Counted from the first letter of the stretch, positions 8,960 through 17,876 are shown. The stretch is 64,000 nucleotides of DNA from Planctomyces sp. SH-PL14 (GCF_001610835.1 NZ_CP011270.1:2188001-2252000); one strand, 5' to 3'. Numbers and translations: made by a program. Notes: generated from the sequence alone by a model not told the origin.

Positions 8960-9346
8960 GTGAAGCCAACTCTGCTTGTCCTTGAGGATGCCCCCTACTG
9001 GTTTCCGGAGTGCCAGCGGGCGTTCGGTCCGGCGGTCGAAGTTCTCGCGCGGCCGCTGGACCGCGCCGCGATTGCGGAGCTCACTCGCTCAAGGCCGAGC
9101 CTCGCGCTGGCCGATCTGTCGGGGGGTGGGTCGGGCGAAAGAGTGCCGACGCCGCATCTCGTCCGAAGCCTGCTCGATGGTGGCGCTCCGCTGATCGCGA
9201 TCGTTCCTGGGAACTCGCCCGGGGCTTCTGCGCCCGTCGACGAGTGGTGGCTGCGCGAACTGGGAACCGCAGCGGTCTTCGTTGATGACGTCCCGCGCGA
9301 GACGGTGATGAGTGCCTGTCGCCGGATTCTCTTCCCTGGCGGCTGA
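8960..9346 (+). CDS. Small hypothetical protein, possibly receiver-like
   Basis: 128 aa from a GTG that follows the lipoprotein stop by 6 nt. The pattern of strands and helices (TLLVLEDAPYWFPECQRAF ... PSLALADLSGG ... GAPLIAIVPG ... TAAVFVDDVPRETV) resembles a CheY-type alpha/beta fold with an Asp at strand 3, but the conserved Lys and the acidic pair are not convincing. I would call it an atypical receiver-like domain at best. The tight spacing argues for cotranscription with the lipoprotein. Confidence 0.6.
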   Translation: MKPTLLVLEDAPYWFPECQRAFGPAVEVLARPLDRAAIAELTRSRPSLALADLSGGGSGERVPTPHLVRSLLDGGAPLIAIVPGNSPGASAPVDEWWLRELGTAAVFVDDVPRETVMSACRRILFPGG

Positions 9347-9377
9347 AACCGATCTGACCTGCCGCTTCCCGGCTCAA

Positions 9378-9697
9378 TCCACGTTCTTGCCGGCGCAGCG
9401 ATGCTCGCTCAAACCCATCGTGCGACGGCCGCTGGGGTCAAGGGGGTCTCACCCCCTTGCCGCCGGAGGCACCTCCATGAGGAACCGTGAGACGTAACGG
9501 ACGTCCGTTTTGTGGAACCGGCGTCGAGGACTCACCGCTCGCTTTTTGATCCACGCGTCTTAGGTGAGGGGCATACGACACGGTGTCCGCGCTTGGACAC
9601 GTACTCCTTCCGATAGTGTCCGGCGAGACGGCCTCCGGCGGGCAAGAGGGCGTTGCCCCCTTGCATCCCCCACCAGGGGTGACCCCCTGGACGCCGG
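9378..9697 (-). repeat. Intergenic repeat family, copy D (full length)
   Basis: Read on the minus strand from 9697: CCGGCGTCCAGGGGGTCACC, left-arm hairpin, GTGTCCAAGCGCGGACACC, right arm CAAGGGGGTGAGACCCCCTTG, GACGGTTTGAGC-type tail and the 3' box (GGCAAGAACGTGG). Its 3' end is 31 bp after the stop of the plus-strand gene ending at 9346. Confidence 0.92.
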
Positions 9698-9745
9698 CTG
9701 GCCGTCGATGAATCAACGCTCGCTCGCGTTTCTTCCACGTTCCCT

Positions 9746-11617
9746 ATGATGCGCCCGGTCCCGGCCTCGTCCGTCTCCGGATCCCACGCGCGCGTCATGA
9801 CATCGCGACAAGCCCCTCCCCCCACATCGCCCTCCCTGACCGCGCCCCTCCAACCCGGGCCCGTCACCATCCGGGAATGGCTCGTTCTCGCCATCATCCT
9901 CGCCGCCGCCATCGCCGTGCGGTGCGCATGGCCCGCACGAATGGACGTCGAACACTTCGACGAAGGGGTCTACGCCGCCAACCTCTACGCCGCCGACACC
10001 GACGGCAAGTACCCCTACCGCGACCTCTACGCTCCCCCGCTCTTTCCCGGGATGGCCGAACTCGGCATCTCCTGGCTCGGCGCCCCCTCCGGCGCGGTCT
10101 GGGTTTCGCTCCTCGGAGGAATCCTGCTCGTCCCCGTCCTGTGGTGGACGACCCGCGAATGGTTCGGCCCCGCCGCCGCCATCCTCACCGCCGCGCTCGC
10201 GGCGACAAGCGACTACCACGCCTGGTTCTCCCGGGCCGCCCTCACCGATGCCTGGCTCTGCCTGTGGATGACCGCGGGGGCCTACTGCGGATGGCGGGCC
10301 ATGCTCTCCGGCCGGCCGCTCACTCTCCTGATGGCGGGAGGCTTCGCCGCGCTCGCCTGGTGGACGAAGTACAACGGCTGGCTCACGCTCGCCGTCATCG
10401 GCGGCGGATGGCTGACGTCGTGGGTGATCGGAAAGGGACTGAGACTTCCATCCACCCGACTCGTCTCCCCGCTCCGAGCGGCCCTCTGCCTCGTCGGAAT
10501 CGCCGCGATCGCCGGCGCACTCTGGTACCCCGTCTGGTCCGGGCTCCGGCCGATCGGCGGCTACGCGACCGTCGCTAAGAACCACGCCGGCTACTTCGTC
10601 GGCCTGTCGGGATGGTGGGGATCGTTCATCCAGCAGGCGAGCGCGCACGCCTACGCCACGGGGCCGCTTACCATTCTCGGCGCCGCGGGAGCGATCTCCG
10701 CCAGCCTGTGGCTGGCGGAAACGGAAGCCCCCCGAGGGCTCGGCCGCATCCTCCTCGCCACAATTCTCGGCCTCCTCCTCATCGCCCTCGGCGGGAGCGC
10801 GGCGCTCGCCGGGGGAGCCTTGGCGAGCCTGATCCTCGCCGCGCTCAAGGCCGCGGAGCCGACGATCGCTCGCCCGGACGACGAGCCCGACGAGCGCTGG
10901 CTGGCCTGGGGTTTCGCCGCCGCCTGGCTCGCGGGTCTTTCGCTCGCGGTGCCGATGTACCGCGCCTATCCCCGCCTCTCGCTCCCTTGGCTCGTCGGCG
11001 TCTGGCTGGCCCTCGCCTCCGGCTGGAGCCTTCTCACGCGGTCGACGGGATCCGCCGGGCGGGGCCGGTCTCTCGCGGCCATCGTCCTGATTCTCGTTCT
11101 CTCCCTCGCTACCAGCGGTCTGGGGATCACCCCCTTGCCGTCGCTGCTGAAGGGACGGACGGTCGCCTGGGAGAACCGGACGGCGATGCGGGCCGCCGCC
11201 GGTCAGGTCCGTTCGGCGATTCGAACCCACTTCGCCACGATCCCTCCCTCACGTATGCCAGAGCTGGACGCGGTCTACTACGTCGTTGGCGAGCCCGCGC
11301 TCTTCTGCCAACTTGCCGCGCAGCAGCCGCAGGACTCGCTGCGGTACGGCGTCCTGCCGGACGCGAGCCTGGGCGCCCTGGCTCCGGGAGAGAACGACGC
11401 CCGACTCCCGACCTACCTTCTGATCGGAGGCCGTTCCGCCATCGACCTGAAGCCGGACCTCGACCGCGCGGCAACGCGACTTGAGCGGGTGGCAACGGTC
11501 TCGGTCCCGGAGAGCTCGCTCGTCCTCCTGGACGAACTTCCGGCCTGGGAACTCGACCGCCTGCCGAAGCCCCCGACGAACGACATCGAGATCTACTACC
11601 TCAAAGCCGACCGCTAG
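9746..11617 (+). CDS. Glycosyltransferase family 39-like membrane protein
   Basis: A 623-aa polytopic protein of the GT-C superfamily (GT39/PMT_2, ArnT-like), which transfers sugars from polyprenyl phosphate carriers on the periplasmic side. After the first membrane segment (WLVLAIILAAAIAVRCAW) comes the catalytic first-loop motif HFDEGVYAANLYA, with the Asp-Glu pair near residue 70. Ten or more hydrophobic segments follow, and a C-terminal periplasmic domain starts around residue 470. The start is the ATG at 9746 or possibly 9797; neither has a clear RBS. Acceptor is unknown (protein or lipid glycosylation). No glycan cluster surrounds it, although an NAD-dependent epimerase lies 2.2 kb downstream. 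Confidence 0.85.
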   Translation: MMRPVPASSVSGSHARVMTSRQAPPPTSPSLTAPLQPGPVTIREWLVLAIILAAAIAVRCAWPARMDVEHFDEGVYAANLYAADTDGKYPYRDLYAPPLFPGMAELGISWLGAPSGAVWVSLLGGILLVPVLWWTTREWFGPAAAILTAALAATSDYHAWFSRAALTDAWLCLWMTAGAYCGWRAMLSGRPLTLLMAGGFAALAWWTKYNGWLTLAVIGGGWLTSWVIGKGLRLPSTRLVSPLRAALCLVGIAAIAGALWYPVWSGLRPIGGYATVAKNHAGYFVGLSGWWGSFIQQASAHAYATGPLTILGAAGAISASLWLAETEAPRGLGRILLATILGLLLIALGGSAALAGGALASLILAALKAAEPTIARPDDEPDERWLAWGFAAAWLAGLSLAVPMYRAYPRLSLPWLVGVWLALASGWSLLTRSTGSAGRGRSLAAIVLILVLSLATSGLGITPLPSLLKGRTVAWENRTAMRAAAGQVRSAIRTHFATIPPSRMPELDAVYYVVGEPALFCQLAAQQPQDSLRYGVLPDASLGALAPGENDARLPTYLLIGGRSAIDLKPDLDRAATRLERVATVSVPESSLVLLDELPAWELDRLPKPPTNDIEIYYLKADR

Positions 11618-12021
11618 ACAGCGTCCCGAATGCTCAGCCGGCCAAGAGGACGGGACCAATCGTGCGATTGCCGGGCACCCCGCCCACCAGAGGCGGAATC
11701 AAAGATCGCTTCACCGACGGCGTTGATTCGAGCCCGGAACGGCTCTCAACGCCCCTTTCGCCGAGTCGTTGCGGCGCCGGGCAAACTGCTTTTGGCTAAG
11801 CCCTCTCTCTTCGGTCTGCCATCGGGCCACACATCCAGCACGACCAAAAGAATCGCTACGTTCGGAAATCTTGGCTAAAAGAGAACCAGTTGCATCAGAA
11901 AGCTGCAGGATTCCTCTTTGACTCGACGTTGCGGAACCACATCGTTCCGCGTGATCTAGAGTTGGGCACCCCTCGATTCGCACGCTACGTGCGACGCAGT
12001 CCCGCGTCCGGAGTGTCCTGC
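11618..12021. other. Intergenic region without recognised features
   Basis: About 400 bp between the glycosyltransferase and the FHA-EAL gene. It is locally less GC-rich around 11780-11900, as expected for a promoter region, but I could not find a convincing -35/-10 pair, sigma-54 site, terminator or repeat copy. The open frame upstream of 12022 lacks an RBS and conserved residues. Confidence 0.5.
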
Positions 12022-13215
12022 ATGGTTTCCTCGGCAGTCGATCAAATCACGGGATCGCCTCCGACCCGCGCCCAATCCGCCTGGTTCCTCATCGGATGCA
12101 CGGGACCGGAGCGGAACCTGTCGGTCATCGAAGTCGATTCGGAGACGTTCAGCATCGGTCGTCGTCCGGGAGTGAACCTGCAGCTCTCTTCCATGCGGGT
12201 TTCGGGACGGCACGCTGAGCTCCTGAAGATCGGCGAACACCTCTTCATCCGCGACCTCGGAAGCACCAACGGGACCTTCGTCAACCGCCGCCGCGTCCGC
12301 CAGCCGACCCCTCTCGCCAGCGGCGACCATGTCGAGCTTGCCGACCTGGAGTTCCGGATCGAGCACCGCGTCACGCAGAGCCTCTCCGGCCTGACGAGCG
12401 TTCCGGGACTCAAGCAGACGATGCACTGCGTCGACTCCCTCGAGTCCGACTGGGTCATGAGCCAGTTCGACCGGCTCATCAAGGAGCAGGCGATCGTTCC
12501 GAACTATCAGCCGATCATCACGCTCTCGGACCGGGAGCGGATCGGTTACGAGGCCCTGGCCCGCAGCAGCATGGTCGGGCTCGAGACTCCCGCGACGATG
12601 TTCCAGACCGCGGAGCTGGTCTGCCGTCAGGTCGAGCTGAGCCTGATCTGCCGGAGCCGTGCGGTCGAGATGGCGGCGGATCTCAGCGGCAATCCGAAGC
12701 TCTTTGTGAACACGCACCCCCAGGAGTGTCTGGAGGTGGATGTCCTGCCGCAGCTCATCCGGCTGCGGGCGGCCTACCCGCGAATTAACCTCGTCGTCGA
12801 GATCCACGAAGGGACGGTCCAGCATCCGACGATCTTCCGGTCGTTCGCCGACAGTCTCCGGGAACACGGGATCGAGCTGGCTTACGACGACTTCGGTGCC
12901 GGGCAGGCTCGGCTGCTTGAGCTGGTGAAGGCTCCGCCCGACTATCTGAAGTTCGATTCGTGCCTGATCCGTAACGTCCATCGCTGCACTTCCAACCAGT
13001 GGAAGATGCTCAAGATGCTCGTCGACATGGCCCGCGACTTTCCGACCACGACGCTGGCGGAGGGGATCGAGACTGCCGAGGAGGCGGAGGCGTGCCGGGA
13101 TCTGGGCTTCGATCTGGGGCAGGGATTCTTCTTCGGCCTGCCGCAGGACGCGGGGACGATCGTTCGTGAAGAGGCCCGGAACCCGCAGATCTTCCGTTAT
13201 CGCAATGGGAGCTGA
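12022..13215 (+). CDS. FHA-EAL two-domain signalling protein
   Basis: 397 aa from the ATG of MVSSAVDQ. An N-terminal FHA domain (residues ~30-110) has the phosphothreonine-binding core FSIGRRPGVNLQLSSMRVSG, RHAEL and RDLGSTNGTFVNRRR. After a linker, an EAL domain (from ~160) shows YEALAR, LFVNTHP, VVEIHEG, YDDFGAGQAR, LKFDSCLI, LAEGIETAEE and DLGQGFFFGLP. These cover the Glu, Asn, Glu, Asp-Asp, Lys, Glu and Gln positions used for metal binding and c-di-GMP hydrolysis, so the phosphodiesterase is probably active. Cytoplasmic: no membrane segment. The FHA domain implies control by a Thr-phosphorylated partner, linking Ser/Thr kinase and c-di-GMP signalling. Monocistronic. Confidence 0.9.
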   Translation: MVSSAVDQITGSPPTRAQSAWFLIGCTGPERNLSVIEVDSETFSIGRRPGVNLQLSSMRVSGRHAELLKIGEHLFIRDLGSTNGTFVNRRRVRQPTPLASGDHVELADLEFRIEHRVTQSLSGLTSVPGLKQTMHCVDSLESDWVMSQFDRLIKEQAIVPNYQPIITLSDRERIGYEALARSSMVGLETPATMFQTAELVCRQVELSLICRSRAVEMAADLSGNPKLFVNTHPQECLEVDVLPQLIRLRAAYPRINLVVEIHEGTVQHPTIFRSFADSLREHGIELAYDDFGAGQARLLELVKAPPDYLKFDSCLIRNVHRCTSNQWKMLKMLVDMARDFPTTTLAEGIETAEEAEACRDLGFDLGQGFFFGLPQDAGTIVREEARNPQIFRYRNGS

Positions 13216-13240
13216 CCGCGGACCCGCGCTGTTTCGGGCC

Positions 13241-13553
13241 GCGTCCTTGCCGGCACGACTCCCATAGCTCAAACCCATCGTGCGACGGCCGCTGGGGTCA
13301 AGGGGGTCTCACCCCCTTGCCGCCGGAGGCACTTCCATGAGGAACCGTGGTACACAACGGGCGTCCGCTTTGTGGTACCAGCGTGGGACTCACCGCTCGC
13401 TTTGGACTCCTCACGGGTTGGTGTGGGGACATACGACACGTTGTCCGCGTTTGGACACGTACTCCTTCCGACGGTTTCCGACGAGACGGCCTCCGGCAGG
13501 CAAAGGGGCGTTGCCCCCCTTGCATCCCCCCACCAGGATGCCCCTGGCCCCGG
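13241..13553 (-). repeat. Intergenic repeat family, copy E (full length)
   Basis: Full minus-strand copy. Its 3' box (GCCGGCAAGGACGC on the minus strand) begins 25 bp after the stop of the FHA-EAL gene. The right-arm part is nearly identical to copy D (same GGTGAGACC loop and GATGGGTTTGAGC), suggesting a recent common source. The rest of the gap to 13824 shows nothing recognisable. Confidence 0.92.
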
Positions 13554-13824
13554 TTGGGCGTGAGGCGCAGTACGAACTGAGCGCCCTCCAGCGAAGGCAC
13601 CCGTACCCCAATTCCACGCCGGGCGACGCTTCGCGCCCGCACCCGTTTTCTTCAGACTGACAACTTCATCAACCTGGTGTGCGGCACTGCCCCCGCGGGA
13701 ACCGGAGCGACGTCCCCAACTCGCACCGTCGCTCCCCCCCTCCTGTCCCGCACGGGCACACCCTGGAGCATCACGCTCTGGAACAACTGCCCCCGCCATA
13801 GGGATGGAAGAAGGCTCAGTCGTC

Positions 13825-14808
13825 ATGCCCCATTGTCTCGTCACCGGCGGAGCCGGGTTCATCGGCAGCCACCTCGTCGAACGGCTCCTCGCCGCCGGTC
13901 ACCAGGTGACCGTCCTCGACAACCTCTCCACCGGCCGCTCGGAGAACCTTCAGGCGGTTGCCGACCACGAGCGGCTCCGGATCATCTCCGGCTCCATCAC
14001 CGACCAGCCGCTCCTGACCGATGCCGTCCGCGGAACGGACGTCATCTATCACCTCGCCGCGGCGGTCGGCGTGAAGCTCGTGGCGGAGAACCCCGTCCAC
14101 ACGATCGAGACCAACATCTACCCGACGGAGCTGTTGCTGCGGCTGGCGGTCCAGGGGGGACAGCGGTTCTTCCTGGCCTCGACGAGCGAGGTCTACGGGA
14201 AGAACGCCAAGGAGGTCTGGACCGAGGAGGACGACATCCACCTCGGCCCGACATCCCGGCCGCGGTGGGCCTACGGCTGCTCGAAGGCGATCGACGAATT
14301 TCTCGCCCTGGCCTACCACCGTAAGTACGACCTCCAGGTGGTCATCGGCCGGTTCTTCAACGTCGTCGGTCCGCGGCAGGTCGGGAACTACGGGATGGTC
14401 GTCCCGCGGTTCGTGGACCAGGCGCTCTCCGGCGGGCCGCTCCAGGTTTATGACGACGGCTCGCAGGTCCGCTGTTTCGCCCATGTCAGTGAGGTCGTCG
14501 ACAGCGTCATCGCCCTCACGGAGTCTCCGGCCGGTCCGGGGCGGATCTTCAATATCGGGGGGGATCAGCCGGTCTCGATCCGGGAGCTGGCGGAGGAGGT
14601 GATCCGCCGGACCGATCCTTCCGTTTCGATCCGGTACCTCCCGTACAGCCAGGCGTATGGCGACGACTTCGAGGATGTCCGCCGGCGGGTTCCGTGTGTC
14701 GACCGGTTGGCCGAGACGATCGGTCGGAAGCCGGGGATGACGCTCGGGGCGATCCTGGACGACATCATCCGATGGAAGCAGGAGGTCCGATCGCGGGCCG
14801 GCAGCTGA
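13825..14808 (+). CDS. NAD-dependent epimerase/dehydratase (extended SDR)
   Basis: A 327-aa extended SDR acting on nucleotide sugars. It begins [20 protein letters not shown], with the GxxGxxG dinucleotide site at residues ~8-14. DNLSTG and STSEVYGKN follow, and the catalytic YGCSK (Tyr150, Lys154), then [10 protein letters not shown] and the sugar-binding C-terminal part. The closest groups by motif are UDP-glucuronate decarboxylase / UDP-glucose 4-epimerase-like and GDP-mannose 4,6-dehydratase-like SDRs; the exact substrate cannot be told. The internal ATG at 13825 fits the family N-terminus; 13804 adds seven residues. The small membrane protein gene follows after 32 bp. Confidence 0.88.
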   Translation: MPHCLVTGGAGFIGSHLVERLLAAGHQVTVLDNLSTGRSENLQAVADHERLRIISGSITDQPLLTDAVRGTDVIYHLAAAVGVKLVAENPVHTIETNIYPTELLLRLAVQGGQRFFLASTSEVYGKNAKEVWTEEDDIHLGPTSRPRWAYGCSKAIDEFLALAYHRKYDLQVVIGRFFNVVGPRQVGNYGMVVPRFVDQALSGGPLQVYDDGSQVRCFAHVSEVVDSVIALTESPAGPGRIFNIGGDQPVSIRELAEEVIRRTDPSVSIRYLPYSQAYGDDFEDVRRRVPCVDRLAETIGRKPGMTLGAILDDIIRWKQEVRSRAGS

Positions 14809-14840
14809 CCCGCCTGGGTGGTGGGGCGGGGAGAACAAAG

Positions 14841-15023
14841 ATGCAGACACGCGACTATGCCGTTGGTTGGTTCACGCTGGCGATGATCAACGGCGGTCTG
14901 GCTCAGGCCAAGAACCGGAGCGCGGTGGGGTGGTCGTTCGCCTCGTTGTTCCTGGGTCCGATCGCGACATTCGTGATCGTGTTCTTACTGGACGCGCTCC
15001 CGCCGCGAATCGAGCGCTATTGA
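14841..15023 (+). CDS. Small membrane protein (60 aa)
   Basis: A 60-aa frame, MQTRDYAVGWFTLAMINGGL ... PPRIERY, preceded by GGGGAGAACAAAG (GGAGA, 6-8 nt spacing). It contains a hydrophobic segment WSFASLFLGPIATFVIVFLL and a short amphipathic start with GLAQAKNRSAVGW, a pattern seen in small bacterial membrane proteins of unknown function. It follows the epimerase gene by 32 bp on the same strand and is likely cotranscribed. A frame starting at 14694 covers it but has no support. Confidence 0.7.
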   Translation: MQTRDYAVGWFTLAMINGGLAQAKNRSAVGWSFASLFLGPIATFVIVFLLDALPPRIERY

Positions 15024-15033
15024 GCTAGCCCCT

Positions 15034-15525
15034 CACCGGGTCCAGGGGCAGCCTGGTCAGCGGATGCAAGGGGGAGAATCCCCCTTGCCCGCCGGAGGCC
15101 TGGCCTTCGAAGGATATCTGAAGGAGTGAGTGTCCAAGCGCGGACAACGCGCCGGATGCCCCCTCACCAACCCGCAGGGCTTCCAAAGCGAGCGGGGCGT
15201 TCTCACCGCCGGAAGTCCCGCAGGGACGGCCGAAAGTAGCCCACCCTTTCCAAGGGTGGGTCCACGCCCCCCGGCCGACCGCGCAGTCCCGTCAGGGACG
15301 AAAGAACCTGCCCTGCTCCCAGCACGCCCAACAGGACAAGACACAGACTGCACCCTGGAGAGGGAAACCTCTTCCACGCCGGTCTCCTCAAGGCGTACTC
15401 ATCGCCTGCCACGGTTCCTCACCGGAGCGCCTCCGGCGGCAAGGGGGCGTGGCCCCCTTGACCCCCAGGCTGCCGTGGCATGTTGGGTTTGAGCTATGGA
15501 AGCCGCGCCGGCGAGGCCGCGGTTC
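15034..15525 (+). repeat. Intergenic repeat family, copy F, interrupted by a second hairpin-rich repeat
   Basis: The 5' end lies 11 bp after the small membrane protein stop. Left half matches the family to CCAAAGCGAGCGGGG (~15197). Foreign sequence then runs to ~15370, and the element resumes at CCACGCCGGTC..., CCACGGTTCCTC, and the right arm CAAGGGGGCGTGGCCCCCTTG, ending CGCGGTTC. The central hairpin is replaced by AGGCGTACTCATCGCCT. Total length is therefore ~490 bp instead of ~320. Confidence 0.92.
15198..15370. repeat. Second repeat-like element nested inside copy F
   Basis: About 170 bp with no match to the host repeat. It has three perfect small hairpins: GTCCCGCAGGGAC (15215-15227), CCCACCCTTTCCAAGGGTGGG as stem-loop 15240-15260, and GTCCCGTCAGGGAC (15286-15299), the first and last sharing the same stem. 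It is the only copy in the window. The repeated GTCCC/GGGAC stems and clean boundaries point to an inserted repeat unit rather than drift. Strand is arbitrary. Confidence 0.6.
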
Positions 15526-15545
15526 GACCGGGCCGACCTGCGTCG

Positions 15546-15561
15546 CGTTTCACGTGAAACA
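15546..15561. other. parS-like site (ParB binding), 15/16
   Basis: CGTTTCACGTGAAACA, one mismatch to the canonical bacterial parS TGTTTCACGTGAAACA. It lies intergenically, 20 bp beyond repeat copy F and 87 bp past the tilS stop. Paired with a second site 99 bp away. Confidence 0.8.
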
Positions 15562-15644
15562 TTCCCCCAACTCACCAGCCGGTGCTGATGGGAGACTCTT
15601 CGCGCGAAGCACATCGTCCGCAAGCGGAGTCCCCCTCCCGATCC

Positions 15645-15660
15645 CGTTTCACGTGAAACG
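15645..15660. other. parS-like site overlapping the tilS stop codon, 14/16
   Basis: CGTTTCACGTGAAACG, a perfect palindrome with the 14-bp parS core intact and both outer bases changed. It spans the last codons and stop of tilS, encoding Arg-Phe-Thr-stop on the minus strand. Start-to-start distance to the neighbouring site is 99 bp. Confidence 0.8.
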
Positions 15661-16779
15661 CGAATCCGCCTGCCCAGGTTCCGGAAGCCCCACTTCGCCG
15701 CGTGTGATCCGGACCCACTTCTGCCGCCGGCGGGCCTGGATTCCCTCCGGCAGTTCGACCGCCCGGTGAACCCGGACGAGGACATCCACCAGCCGCTCCC
15801 AGTGGCCAAACGTCATCCGCTGCCGCGGCCAGCCCCGGTCGGTCCAGAGCTCGACCATCGCTTCCCGCACCAAGACCCGCGGCGCCAGCTCCAGGGTGCG
15901 GGTCTTCAGAACCACCTCCCCCTCCCCCTCCCCCTCCCCGGTCTCTACGAGCGCCCCCGCGAGAAGCTGCCGGGCCTCCCCTCGGAGGTAGTCCGAGACC
16001 TCCCGCGCCTGCGCCCCGAGCTGACGAAGTTTGCTGTCGATGTCAGGCTGATGCTCGCCGCGAAGGAGAGGGAGCAGGTCGCGGCGGAGACGGTTCCGGG
16101 TGTAGACCGCGCTCTCGTTGGACGAGTCGGTCCGCCACGGCTGGCCAAGCTCCGTGAGCCAGGCGGTGATCTCGGCCCGCGAGACGTCGAGGAACGGGCG
16201 GACCAGAAGCAGGCCAGATGACGGTGAAAGAAGCCTACAGGCGGGAATCCCTCCAAGACCGCGAAGCCCCGTTCCCCGCAGGAGATGGTGCAGAATCGTC
16301 TCGGCCTGGTCGTCCGCCGTGTGGGCGGTCAGAACAACCGGGGCGCCGGCGACCGCGGCAGTCCTCTCGAGAAAGCGATATCGCTCCCTCCTCAGCGCCT
16401 CCTCCGAGGGGGACGCGCTCCCCTCGTCACCGCTTCCAGCCGTCCGCGGCGAGGGAGCGGGTGCCGACTCCCCGACAAACCGGATCCCGTGGGACGTCGC
16501 CAGTGCCCGGACGAAGGCCGCGTCGCCATCGGACTCCGCCCCCCGCAGCCGGTGGTTGAAGTGGGCCGCGATGAGGTCGCCTCCGGGGCGAAGCTCGCCC
16601 ATCGCCCTCAAGAGTGCGGTGCTGTCCGCTCCACCGGAGACCGCCACCACGATCGGCGCCCCCTCGATGCCGTGACGCTGGACGGCTGCCTCGACCGCCC
16701 GGACGATCGGTCCGCGTCGCGGGGCGGACGGCGGGCGTAGCGGCAGCGGCGGAGACACGGTGTGAATCCGTTCCGTCAC
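15649..16779 (-). CDS. tilS: tRNA(Ile)-lysidine synthase TilS
   Basis: A 376-aa N-type ATP pyrophosphatase that attaches lysine to C34 of tRNA-Ile(CAU), changing AUG reading to AUA. The PP-loop VVAVSGGADSTALL lies near residues 43-56, followed by HFNHRLRGAESDGDAAFV, LTAHTADDQAETILHHLLRG and the LVRPFLDVSR stretch, all TilS hallmarks; substrate-binding and C-terminal domains follow. The start is a GTG at 16779 whose GTGA overlaps the stop of the EamA gene by 4 bp, indicating translational coupling. The long frame upstream to 17274 is out of register with the EamA gene and is not real. The stop codon sits inside a parS-like site. Confidence 0.93.
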   Translation of the reverse strand: MTERIHTVSPPLPLRPPSAPRRGPIVRAVEAAVQRHGIEGAPIVVAVSGGADSTALLRAMGELRPGGDLIAAHFNHRLRGAESDGDAAFVRALATSHGIRFVGESAPAPSPRTAGSGDEGSASPSEEALRRERYRFLERTAAVAGAPVVLTAHTADDQAETILHHLLRGTGLRGLGGIPACRLLSPSSGLLLVRPFLDVSRAEITAWLTELGQPWRTDSSNESAVYTRNRLRRDLLPLLRGEHQPDIDSKLRQLGAQAREVSDYLRGEARQLLAGALVETGEGEGEGEVVLKTRTLELAPRVLVREAMVELWTDRGWPRQRMTFGHWERLVDVLVRVHRAVELPEGIQARRRQKWVRITRGEVGLPEPGQADSRFT

Positions 16780-17729
16780 GAGGGGGAAGCGGGACCGGCG
16801 GCGGGCTCGACCGCCGGGGGGAGTTCGCGGTCGCGGAAGAGAGTGTAGCGCAGCACCAGCCCGGTGAGAATCAGTCCTCCGCCGACGATCGTCGTCAGAG
16901 GCGTCGTCTCGCCGATCAGCAGGTAGACCCAGATCGGGTTCAGCAGCGCCTCCAGGATCGTGATCAGGATCCCGTCCGACGCCGAGACGGTCTTCATCCC
17001 CCACCCGAGCAGCAGGTACGGGATCCCCATCTGAAGGACTCCCAGTCCGGCGATCAGCCCCCACTGCGTCGGGTCGAGCGACACCGGGAACGTCGCGACC
17101 CACGGCAGGAGGACAAGGCCGCTCACCACGTTCATGCACAGGACCACCCACGGGGCCTGCTCGTGCCGCAGCGCCCGCATCCCGATCACGACCCCGGCAT
17201 AGGCCAGGCCGCTGGCGAGAGCGAGCAGGTTCCCCAGCCAGTTCGCCCCCTCCCACTCGCTGGTGACGATCCACCCGATCCCGAGCCCGGCGAAGACGAT
17301 CGCCACCAGGCTCCCCAGCGACGGCCGCTCACGGAGCAGCAGCCACGCCAGCAGATAGCTCCAGCCAGTGCTCGTGTACTGGAGGAAGATCGCCGCAGCC
17401 GCCGTCGTCCGGGTCACGGCCGAGACGTAGAGGACGTTCATCAGGGTGTAGGCGACCGCGGTCGCCAGCAGCGGCCCGGTCCAGCAGAGACGGTTCCACC
17501 GGATCAGCGGCAGGACGCAGACCGCGGCGAACAGGACGCGGTAGCAGGCCAGCAGCGGCCCCCGGTAGTCGAGCGGGATCGCCTGGAGCGCGGGCGCCTT
17601 CATGAACAGCCCCCCGGTGCTCCACAGGAGCGCGGCCAGCAGCAGCAGGACGCGCCCATCCAGCACGGGCGAACGCCTCGTTGCCTGAGCGGTCGCGGGG
17701 GGAGCGGCAGGGGGATCGACGGTGCTCAT
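16776..17729 (-). CDS. EamA/DMT-family transporter
   Basis: 317 aa with ten predicted membrane segments in two EamA repeats (residues ~25-155 and ~170-300). It opens DGRVLLLLAALLWSTGGLFMK, the repeat-1 hallmark, and repeat 2 contains IPYLLLGWGMKTVSASDGIL and LNPIWVYLLIGETTPLTTIV, the standard second-repeat signature. Drug/metabolite transporter superfamily; substrate cannot be inferred. Its last 4 bp overlap tilS, so the two form an operon that appears to begin here, after the terminator of the PpiD-like gene. Confidence 0.92.
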   Translation of the reverse strand: MSTVDPPAAPPATAQATRRSPVLDGRVLLLLAALLWSTGGLFMKAPALQAIPLDYRGPLLACYRVLFAAVCVLPLIRWNRLCWTGPLLATAVAYTLMNVLYVSAVTRTTAAAAIFLQYTSTGWSYLLAWLLLRERPSLGSLVAIVFAGLGIGWIVTSEWEGANWLGNLLALASGLAYAGVVIGMRALRHEQAPWVVLCMNVVSGLVLLPWVATFPVSLDPTQWGLIAGLGVLQMGIPYLLLGWGMKTVSASDGILITILEALLNPIWVYLLIGETTPLTTIVGGGLILTGLVLRYTLFRDRELPPAVEPAAGPASPS

Positions 17730-17844
17730 GGAGAGGGAACGACCGCGGACGACGAATTCGGAGGATCGCTGACGCGGATCGGTTCAGGCAACGGCGGCCG
17801 GGGACGGGGGGCGGGGGCGGGGGCGGAACGAACGCGGCGAGCGC

Positions 17845-17876
17845 AAAAAAAGACGGGGACGAACCTTCGTCCCCGT
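17845..17876 (-). terminator. Rho-independent terminator of the PpiD-like gene
   Basis: Perfect 11-bp stem ACGGGGACGAA (17853-17863) / TTCGTCCCCGT (17866-17876) with a 2-nt loop; on the minus strand it is followed by CTTTTTTT. It sits 27 bp after the stop of the minus-strand gene at 17903 and separates it from the EamA-tilS operon. Confidence 0.93.

Noticed and set aside
8960-9346. Firm assignment of the 128-aa protein as a response regulator
   Set aside because: Acidic pair and conserved Lys are not convincing; kept as hypothetical with only a fold suggestion.
11875-11905. Sigma-54-like TTGGC...TTGCA before the FHA-EAL gene
   Set aside because: Spacing between the GG and GC elements is too long for a -24/-12 promoter.
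11890-12021. Extended start of the FHA-EAL protein
   Set aside because: The 44 extra residues show no domain or RBS; the ATG at 12022 is better placed before the FHA domain.
16779-17274. N-terminal extension of tilS to 541 aa
   Set aside because: The extension is the wrong frame of the EamA transporter gene; the GTG at 16779 with 4-bp overlap gives the normal TilS N-terminus.
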